A stretch of DNA of 64,000 bases, taken from contig CAJOMN010000002.1 of NCBI GenBank assembly GCA_905235745.1, positions 1-64,000 on the forward strand, read 5' to 3'. The notes beneath the pieces were generated by a model. The model was given only the letters and a program-made list of their open reading frames with translations, made no database searches and was not told the DNA's origin. Positions 17,628-25,078 of this stretch are shown in pieces. The stretch comes from an uncultured Lachnospiraceae bacterium. Its GTDB lineage: Bacteria; Bacillota; Clostridia; Lachnospirales; Lachnospiraceae. The position numbers were made by a program, and so were the translations under genes. Position 1 is the first letter of the stretch, and the number at the start of each line of letters is the position of its first letter.

Positions 17628-19036
17628 ACACTATCAGAGTATGCGACAGTACGATCAGGAAACTGTCAAACGGAAAAGAGAATCCACTTTCTTTTAAAGA
17701 GAAGCTTGAGGTTGCAAAGCTCCTCGACAAGCTATGTGTTGATGTGATCGAACTGGATGAGATACGAAGCAGCAAGGCGGACAGCCTACTGATAAAGTCT
17801 GTTGTCATGGCTGTAAAGAACAGCGTTATCGCAGTGCCCGTTCCTCTCGGAGGCGATCCGGCACCCACAGCCGCCGCACTTGCCGAGGCGGACAGATTCC
17901 GTCTGCAGGTTGTCGCTCCGGGCAGCAGTGTCCGTATGGAATATGTATATCACAAGAAAAGTGCGGCTGTTGTTGAGATGGTCAGGTCAACAGTCACCGA
18001 ATGCAGGAAATACACGGAAGATATAGAACTGCTTATAGACGATGCCACAAGAGGCGATGCCGCCGTGATCAGCCAGCTCGTCGGAGCAGCGACGGAAGCG
18101 GGGGCGACAACGGTAACGTTCTGTGATGATGCAGGAACCATGCTCCCGGAGGAATTTGCGGAGTTTCTTGAGGAAAGAGTCAAGGCGGATCCGGTGCTCT
18201 CCGACATCACCTGGGGTGTTTCGTGCTCAAATGAACTTGCAATGGCCGATGCGTGCGTGATTGCGGCATTGTGTCACGGAGCCGGAGAGATCAAGGCATC
18301 TGCGTTTCCGGTCAATACAGCATCGCTTGAAAATGCCTGCAAGGTTATTGCGGGAAAAGGTGAGAGTTTCGGTGTCAGAACAAACATCGCAACTGCATCG
18401 ATGAGAAGGGCGATCGGACAGATACGCAGATTCTGCTCGGATACTCCGAACGACAAGTCATCGATCGGGTTTACCGATACTGTTGATAATTCCGACGACA
18501 GGCTTACGGAACATGATTCCATGGAGGCGGTCATCTCGGCAGCGGAGAAGCTCGGATACAGTCTGAATGAGGAGGACGCCCGCAATGTATACGACTCGTT
18601 CATAAAGCTGGCATCCAAGAAAGAGAGCGTTTCGACAAGGGAACTCGATGCGATAATCGCCACAGCCGCTATGCAGGTTCCCGAAAAGTACAAGCTTGTG
18701 AACTATATTACCAATACCGGCAACACCATTACATCAATGGCACATGTAAAGCTTGGCACAAAGGACGAAGAACTTGAGGGCGTATCACTCGGGGACGGTC
18801 CTATCGATGCGGCTTTTCTTGCGATAGAACAGATAACCGGACGTCATTATGAGCTGGATGATTTTCAGATAAAGGCTATAACGGAGGGCAAGGAGGCTGC
18901 GGCGGAAACGATAGTCAAGCTGCGTGCGAACGGCAAAGTATACTCGGGCAGAGGCTTATCTACGGATATAATCGGAGCAGGCATAAGAGCGTATCTTAAT
19001 GCCGTCAATAAAGTTATATTTGAGGAGGACGAGTGA
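17624..19036 (+). CDS. LeuA/homocitrate synthase-like protein lacking the metal-binding HxH
   Basis: The 470 residues follow alpha-isopropylmalate synthase: an N-terminal HMGL-like TIM barrel (1-270), a linker, and a LeuA dimer/allosteric domain (about 340-465). The barrel keeps Asp8 and Arg12 (VCDSTIR) and the Asn in VNTASLENA. The HxHND motif that binds the divalent metal reads SCSNE at residues 200-204, so both histidines are replaced by serine. Normal condensation with acetyl-CoA is therefore doubtful. It overlaps ctpA at ATGA and the next gene at its stop, so it is tightly coupled in the operon. Confidence 0.75.
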   Translation: MNTIRVCDSTIRKLSNGKENPLSFKEKLEVAKLLDKLCVDVIELDEIRSSKADSLLIKSVVMAVKNSVIAVPVPLGGDPAPTAAALAEADRFRLQVVAPGSSVRMEYVYHKKSAAVVEMVRSTVTECRKYTEDIELLIDDATRGDAAVISQLVGAATEAGATTVTFCDDAGTMLPEEFAEFLEERVKADPVLSDITWGVSCSNELAMADACVIAALCHGAGEIKASAFPVNTASLENACKVIAGKGESFGVRTNIATASMRRAIGQIRRFCSDTPNDKSSIGFTDTVDNSDDRLTEHDSMEAVISAAEKLGYSLNEEDARNVYDSFIKLASKKESVSTRELDAIIATAAMQVPEKYKLVNYITNTGNTITSMAHVKLGTKDEELEGVSLGDGPIDAAFLAIEQITGRHYELDDFQIKAITEGKEAAAETIVKLRANGKVYSGRGLSTDIIGAGIRAYLNAVNKVIFEEDE

Positions 19037-21510
19037 TGAGACTGTCATTTTCAACACGCGGATGGAAAGATATATCATTTGATCAGTTCCTTGATATAGC
19101 AGAAGAGATGGATTTTTCGGGAATTGAGGTATATAAGCTTATAGGCGATAAGGATCTGTTTGTCAAGGGAGAGGCGTTCAACCAGTACAATATTGCGGCA
19201 ACATGCAGGACGCTCAGGGAGAGAAAACTTACCATACCGGTATTTGACGGAAGATATGACCTTACGGATCCGGAGAGCATAGAGGATATCAAAAAGATAA
19301 TCGATATCGCAAGCTATATGCGGGTCGAATATGTCGCGATCGAACCCGATACCGATGATGAAGATGCGATCAGAAAGGCTATAGGGCAGTTACTGCCGGT
19401 AGCCGGCCGGAAGAATGTCACGCTTCTTATCGGAACCGAGGGCATATATTCGGACACGAAGAGACTGTGCGAGATGCTTGATGAATTTGCCGACGATAAT
19501 CTTGCGGCATTATGGGATCTTCATCATACATACAGATACGCGAACGAAGAACCGAAGGATACGATAAGAAACCTTGGCGCTTATGTCAAACATGTCCATC
19601 TGTGCGATTCCGATGACAGGGACACATACAATCTCATCGGTGAGGGAAGCACTCCGGTCAAGGAATTTATGGATGCGCTGTATTCCATCGATTACGCGGG
19701 ATTTATCTCCCTGGAATGGAAACCCGAGTACATGGACGATCTACGGGAATATGATGTTATCTTCCCGTATTTTGTCAATTACATGAGCAGGTTTGAGAAC
19801 ACCAGGGGCAAAAAGAAAAAGCTTTATCCCAATCATGACGGCACAGGACAGTATGTGTGGAAGAAGGATGAGCTTATCGACCTGACTTTCCCGCAGGTGC
19901 TTGACAGAATGGTTGAGGAGTTTCCCGATCAGTACTGCTTCAAATATACAACCCTTGATTATACGAGAACTTACGAGGAGTTCAGGGATGATGTCAATGA
20001 TTTTGCGAAAGCGCTCATGAGTATCGGCGTTAAGGGTGGCTCAAAGGTTGCTGTCTGGGCAACAAATGTTCCGGAATGGTACATATCGTTCTGGGCATGC
20101 TGTAAGATAGGCGCTGTGCTTGTTACGATGAACACCGCCTACAAAATACATGAGGCGGAGTATCTGCTCCGGCAGTCCGATACCCACACGCTTATAATGA
20201 TAGAATCGGCGATAGATTCCAATTACAGGGAGATAATCGGGGAGCTCTGCCCGGAAATGGCTTCGTCAAAGGCCGGCACGCCGCTCCACTGCAAAAAGCT
20301 TCCTTTTCTCAGGAATGTCATAACGGTCGGTTACAGAATGCCCGGTGCGCTTACTTTTGAGGAGGCAATGGCACGAAAGAGCATGGTATCCGATTCGGAG
20401 CTTGATAAGATGGCTGCGCGTGTCCGCCCCGATGATGTGTGCAATATGCAGTATACATCCGGCACGACCGGATTTCCCAAGGGCGTAATGCTGACGCATT
20501 ACAATGTTGTCAATAACGGTAAATGTATCGGTGACCGCATGGGACTGTCAACGGCAGACAGAATGATGATACAGGTACCGATGTTCCACTGCTTCGGAAT
20601 GGTGCTGTCCATGACATCATCTATCACGCACGGAGCGACGATATGTCCGATGCCGTATTTTTCCGCCAAATCTTCTCTTGCGTGCATTAATCAGGAGAGG
20701 ATCACATGCTTTAACGGCGTTCCCACAATGTTTATCGCGATGTTCAATCATGAGGATTACAAGAACACGGACTTCTCATATATGAGGACCGGGATAATGG
20801 CAGGTGCCGGATGTCCGCCTGAACTTATGAAGAGAGCTGCCGATCCGGATGAGATGAATATGCGCGGGATAGTGTCCGTATACGGACAGACCGAAACGGC
20901 TCCCGGCAACACTATGTCGGCATGGACCGACCCGCTCGATGTCAGGACCGAAACCGTCGGTTACGCGTTTCCGCATGTAGAATGCAAGGTCATTGATCCC
21001 GAGACGGGAAATGAGGTCGGTATTAATGAGAACGGAGAATTCTGCGCAAGAGGCTACAATACGATGAAGGGGTATTACAAGATGCCCGAGGCGACAAGGG
21101 AAACGATCGATGCGGAAGGCTGGCTTCATTCGGGAGATCTTGCGGCGAAGGACGAAAACGGAAATTACAGGATAACGGGACGTCTCAAGGATATGATAAT
21201 AAGAGGCGGAGAAAATCTGTATCCGAAGGAGATAGAGGAATTCATATATACGTGCCCGAAGGTCAGGGATGTACAGGTTATCGGCGTGCCGGATAAGAGG
21301 TACGGAGAGGAGGCCATGGCCTGCATTATCCTCAAGGAAGGCGAGCAGATGACGGTTGAAGAGATGGATGAGTATATCAAATCCCGTCTTGCCCGTCACA
21401 AGGTGCCCAAATATATTGAGTTCGTGGATGAATTCCCGATGAACGCCGCAGGCAAAGTGCTTAAATACAAGATGAGAGAAGATGCGGTAAAAAGGCTTAA
21501 TCTTGAATAG
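19036..21510 (+). CDS. Fusion of sugar-phosphate isomerase/epimerase-like TIM barrel and acyl-CoA synthetase
   Basis: The 824-residue protein joins two domains. Residues 1 to about 255 form an AP-endonuclease-2-like TIM barrel (FDGRYDLTDPESIEDIKKII, DLHHTYRYANEEP, FISLEWKPEY) of the xylose-isomerase/hydroxypyruvate-isomerase type. From about 275 it is a full adenylate-forming ligase: YTSGTTGFPKG near 473-483, YGQTETAPGN, WLHSGDLA, GRLKDMIIRGGENLYPKEIE and the C-terminal lysine in NAAGKVLKYKM. The ligase motifs are intact. The substrate is unknown. GAGGAGG suits the ATG at 19036; a GTG three bases earlier is possible. Confidence 0.85.
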   Translation: MRLSFSTRGWKDISFDQFLDIAEEMDFSGIEVYKLIGDKDLFVKGEAFNQYNIAATCRTLRERKLTIPVFDGRYDLTDPESIEDIKKIIDIASYMRVEYVAIEPDTDDEDAIRKAIGQLLPVAGRKNVTLLIGTEGIYSDTKRLCEMLDEFADDNLAALWDLHHTYRYANEEPKDTIRNLGAYVKHVHLCDSDDRDTYNLIGEGSTPVKEFMDALYSIDYAGFISLEWKPEYMDDLREYDVIFPYFVNYMSRFENTRGKKKKLYPNHDGTGQYVWKKDELIDLTFPQVLDRMVEEFPDQYCFKYTTLDYTRTYEEFRDDVNDFAKALMSIGVKGGSKVAVWATNVPEWYISFWACCKIGAVLVTMNTAYKIHEAEYLLRQSDTHTLIMIESAIDSNYREIIGELCPEMASSKAGTPLHCKKLPFLRNVITVGYRMPGALTFEEAMARKSMVSDSELDKMAARVRPDDVCNMQYTSGTTGFPKGVMLTHYNVVNNGKCIGDRMGLSTADRMMIQVPMFHCFGMVLSMTSSITHGATICPMPYFSAKSSLACINQERITCFNGVPTMFIAMFNHEDYKNTDFSYMRTGIMAGAGCPPELMKRAADPDEMNMRGIVSVYGQTETAPGNTMSAWTDPLDVRTETVGYAFPHVECKVIDPETGNEVGINENGEFCARGYNTMKGYYKMPEATRETIDAEGWLHSGDLAAKDENGNYRITGRLKDMIIRGGENLYPKEIEEFIYTCPKVRDVQVIGVPDKRYGEEAMACIILKEGEQMTVEEMDEYIKSRLARHKVPKYIEFVDEFPMNAAGKVLKYKMREDAVKRLNLE

Positions 21511-21559
21511 GAACCGGACCCCTGCGGGCCGGAACTCGAAGTAGGATGAGGAACATATT

Positions 21560-24500
21560 ATGGAAAAAAACATTGTAACGGTTGACGGAAACGGAGCGTG
21601 CGCTGCCGTCGCTTATGAATTTACCGAGGTTGCGGCAATATACCCGATCACTCCGTCGTCTCCCATGGCGGCCAAGACTGATGAGTGGGCTGCAAACGGC
21701 AGACAGAACATGTTCGGTATGCCGGTAAAGCTTGTCGAGATGCAGTCGGAAGCCGGTGCTATAGGCGCGGTTCACGGGGCGCTTCAGACAGGCTCGCTTG
21801 CGACCACATATACATCGAGCCAGGGTCTGATGCTGATGATCCCCACGCTGTACAGGATCACGGGAGAGCATCTTCCGGCGGTTCTTCATATAGCGGCGAG
21901 AACGGTGGGCACTCATGCGATGAGCATATTCGGAGATCACTCTGATGTTATGGCATGCCGCCAGATAGGTCTTGCCCAGCTGTGTTCGGGAAGCGTTCAG
22001 GAAGCGGCCGACATGGCAGCGGTCGCGCATCTTAGCGCAGTGAAGGCCGGCGTTCCCTTTATGCATTTCTTTGACGGATTCCGTACCTCGCATGAAATGT
22101 CCAGGATAGAGATGCCCGATGTCGGAAAGCTCTCGGCTCTTATGGATCGTAAGGCGCTTCGGGCGTTCAAGGAGCATGCCCTTAATCCCGAGCACCCGCT
22201 GCTTCGCAATACCGTTCAGAATGATGACGTTTATTTCCAGTTCCGTGAGGCAAACAACAAATGCTACATGGAATTGTCGGATATTATAGAAGACTACATG
22301 GACAAGGTGTCCGCAGTTGTCGGAAGAACGTACAAGCCTTATCAGTACTACGGGCCTTCCAATGCGACGGATATCATTGTTGCCATGGGCTCCGTATCGG
22401 GAACGATAGAGGAGACTGTAGATGCGCTCAACAAGAGAGGGCGCAAGTGCGGTCTGCTTAAGGTACACATGTACCGTCCCTTCGATATACAGAAATTAAT
22501 GTCGGCCATTCCCGAAAGCGTCCGCAGGATAGCGGTACTTGACAGGTGCAAGGAAATGGGCGCGGCAGGTGAGCCGCTGTACGTCGACGTATGTACCGCC
22601 GTATTCAATTCCGGAAGGGATATCAAGGTCATCGGCGGACGTTACGGGCTGTCATCCAAGGATACCAATCCCGCGCAGATAGTAGCCGTATTTGACAACC
22701 TCGCATCCGTAAAGCCGGTAAACAGCTTTACGATCGGCATAGAGGATGATGTCACGCACCTGTCGCTGAAGGTAAAAGAACTTGATTTTGAGGTCGGTTC
22801 TCCCGATATGATCTGCTGTAAGTTCTGGGGACTCGGCGGAGACGGAACTGTCGGCGCCAATCACAATACCGCCAAGATTCTCGGTGATCTGGCGGACATG
22901 TATTCCCAGGCTTATTTTGAATATGATGCCAAGAAATCATTCGGTGTTACGAAATCCAACCTCAGGTTTTCGAAGAAGCCGATCAGGGGAAGCTATTACG
23001 TAAAATCAGGTGATATAGTCGCATGTCATAACCAGAGCTTCATCAAGCAGTATGATGTCGCCGCCGAGGTCAGGAGAGGAGGGAAATTCCTTCTTAACTG
23101 CACATGGTCAGATGATGAGCTTGAAACCGAGCTTCCAAACAGGGTAAAGAGGCTCCTTGCCAAGAAGAAGGTAAGGCTCTACACCATAAACGCCACGGCG
23201 ATAGCCGAAAAGCTCGGACTCGGAAGCCATACTAACACCGTGCTTCAGGCGGCGTTTTTCAAGATATCGGGACTTCTTCCGATAGATACTGCGATAGCCG
23301 AAATGAAATCAGCCGCCGAGAAGGCTTATTTTACAAAAGGCAGCAAAATAGTGAAGATGAATACCGATGCGATTGAAATGGGCGCGGAGAGTGTCCATGA
23401 GGTAAGCGTCCCCGCGCAATGGGCTCTTCTTGAAGACGAGGAGACAGTAAAGACTCCGGATGCACCGGCTGTCGTTACCGAGGTATGCGATTACATAAAC
23501 AGACAGAAGGGTAATGACCTTCCGGTATCAACGTTTGTTGACAGGATGGACGGTTCAATCGAAATGGGGCTTACGGCATATGAGAAACGCGGTATCGCCG
23601 TTACAACGCCGAAATGGGACAAGGATAAATGCCTGCAGTGCAACATGTGCTCGTTCGTATGTCCTCATGCGGCAATCAGACCGCATCTGCTGTCCGAAGA
23701 AGAAGCGGCAAACGCACCGGAGACGATGCAGATTGCCGATACGAAGCCTGCCGGACCGTACAAATACACGCTTACGGTTTCCGAATTCGACTGTACCGGA
23801 TGCGGAAGCTGCGTGGCAAGCTGTCCCGCAAAGGATAAGGCGATCACGATGGCACCGGTCGAGCTTACCGACAGGAAGCGCAGTGAATGGGATTATTCCC
23901 TTACGATCTCGAAAAAAGAGAATGCATATAACAAGTATACGGTCAAGGGCAGCCAGTTTGAAACGCCGCTGCTCGAGTTCTCGGCTGCATGTGCCGGATG
24001 CGGCGAGACTCCTTACGCAAAGCTCATGACACAGCTGTTCGGAGACAGGGTCTACTGGGCAAACGGAACAGGATGCTCTCAGGCGTGGGGCGCAACCTAT
24101 CCGGGGATCCCGTATACGGTCAATGAGAGAGGATTCGGTCCCGCATGGACCAATTCCCTGTTTGAGAACAACGCGGAGCTTATGCTCGGGATGTATCTGT
24201 CGGTAACGCAGCAGAGGGATCTTGTCAGGAAGCACGTCGAAGCCCTCCTTGACAGCACAAATGATCCTGCCGTTAAGGAAGCGTGCCGCAAATATACCGA
24301 GTCGTTTAACGACTATGACGGCTCGCGCATGGCATCGGACGAACTCATCGACATTCTTGCCCGAACGGATGACGGGGAGAACCGGACTCTTATCGACTCG
24401 ATTATGGAGAAAAGGGACTTTCTTGCGAGAAAATCATTCTGGATGTACGGCGGCGACGGATGGGCGTATGATATCGGTTTCGGCGGTCTCGATCATGTTA

Positions 24501-25078
24501 TTGCCTCCGGAGCCAACATAAATACGCTTGTGATCGATACGGAAGTGTACTCGAACACCGGAGGACAGAGCTCCAAGGCAACCCAGATCGGTGCCGTGGC
24601 GCAGTTTGCCTCTTCCGGTAAAAAGACAAAGAAAAAAGATCTCGGCGCGATCTTCATGACATACGGAAATGTATATGTTGCGTCCGTTTCCATGGGCGCG
24701 AATCCGAACCAGCTTATCAAGGTCATAAAAGAAGCCGAGGAATATGACGGGCCGTCACTAATAATAGCATATACGCCGTGCATTACTCACGGCATCAAGG
24801 CCGGAATGGGATCTTCGCAGGAAGAAATGAAGAGGGCGGTACAGAGCGGATACTGGACACTGTATCATTACGATCCGCGGCTCGATGATCCGCTTGTTGT
24901 CGATTCAGGGGAGCCTTCGCTTGATTATGAAGAGTTCCTGTCGGGCGAGACAAGATACTCGTCGCTGACCAAAACGTTCCCCGATAATGCCCGGGAGCTG
25001 TTCGCTCAGGGCGCAAGAGATGCGAAGGAACGCTATGACAAGTACAAATCAATGGAAAGTGGCAAACGGGCTCTTTAA
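21560..25078 (+). CDS. nifJ: Pyruvate:ferredoxin (flavodoxin) oxidoreductase, single chain
   Basis: The 1172 residues cover the whole homodimeric PFOR, which turns pyruvate and CoA into acetyl-CoA, CO2 and reduced ferredoxin. Domain order: alpha (YPITPSSPMA at about 30), gamma (WGLGGDGTVGANHNTAKIL at about 430), a ferredoxin domain (CLQCNMCSFVCP and CTGCGSCVASCP at about 690-755) and a thiamine/cluster domain (CAGCGETPYAKL and YGGDGWAYDIGF, SNTGGQSSKATQ). All cluster cysteines seen. It overlaps tail to tail by 30 bases with the next gene. The window also encodes a four-subunit homologue at 4430-7467. Confidence 0.97.
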   Translation: MEKNIVTVDGNGACAAVAYEFTEVAAIYPITPSSPMAAKTDEWAANGRQNMFGMPVKLVEMQSEAGAIGAVHGALQTGSLATTYTSSQGLMLMIPTLYRITGEHLPAVLHIAARTVGTHAMSIFGDHSDVMACRQIGLAQLCSGSVQEAADMAAVAHLSAVKAGVPFMHFFDGFRTSHEMSRIEMPDVGKLSALMDRKALRAFKEHALNPEHPLLRNTVQNDDVYFQFREANNKCYMELSDIIEDYMDKVSAVVGRTYKPYQYYGPSNATDIIVAMGSVSGTIEETVDALNKRGRKCGLLKVHMYRPFDIQKLMSAIPESVRRIAVLDRCKEMGAAGEPLYVDVCTAVFNSGRDIKVIGGRYGLSSKDTNPAQIVAVFDNLASVKPVNSFTIGIEDDVTHLSLKVKELDFEVGSPDMICCKFWGLGGDGTVGANHNTAKILGDLADMYSQAYFEYDAKKSFGVTKSNLRFSKKPIRGSYYVKSGDIVACHNQSFIKQYDVAAEVRRGGKFLLNCTWSDDELETELPNRVKRLLAKKKVRLYTINATAIAEKLGLGSHTNTVLQAAFFKISGLLPIDTAIAEMKSAAEKAYFTKGSKIVKMNTDAIEMGAESVHEVSVPAQWALLEDEETVKTPDAPAVVTEVCDYINRQKGNDLPVSTFVDRMDGSIEMGLTAYEKRGIAVTTPKWDKDKCLQCNMCSFVCPHAAIRPHLLSEEEAANAPETMQIADTKPAGPYKYTLTVSEFDCTGCGSCVASCPAKDKAITMAPVELTDRKRSEWDYSLTISKKENAYNKYTVKGSQFETPLLEFSAACAGCGETPYAKLMTQLFGDRVYWANGTGCSQAWGATYPGIPYTVNERGFGPAWTNSLFENNAELMLGMYLSVTQQRDLVRKHVEALLDSTNDPAVKEACRKYTESFNDYDGSRMASDELIDILARTDDGENRTLIDSIMEKRDFLARKSFWMYGGDGWAYDIGFGGLDHVIASGANINTLVIDTEVYSNTGGQSSKATQIGAVAQFASSGKKTKKKDLGAIFMTYGNVYVASVSMGANPNQLIKVIKEAEEYDGPSLIIAYTPCITHGIKAGMGSSQEEMKRAVQSGYWTLYHYDPRLDDPLVVDSGEPSLDYEEFLSGETRYSSLTKTFPDNARELFAQGARDAKERYDKYKSMESGKRAL

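Noticed and set aside
20776..21573. 265-codon - strand frame opposite the ligase domain
   Set aside because: Antisense to conserved adenylation motifs; no ribosome binding site or recognisable sequence.
21497..22468. 323-codon open frame on the - strand opposite nifJ
   Set aside because: nifJ motifs are clear on the + strand throughout; no family features on the - strand.
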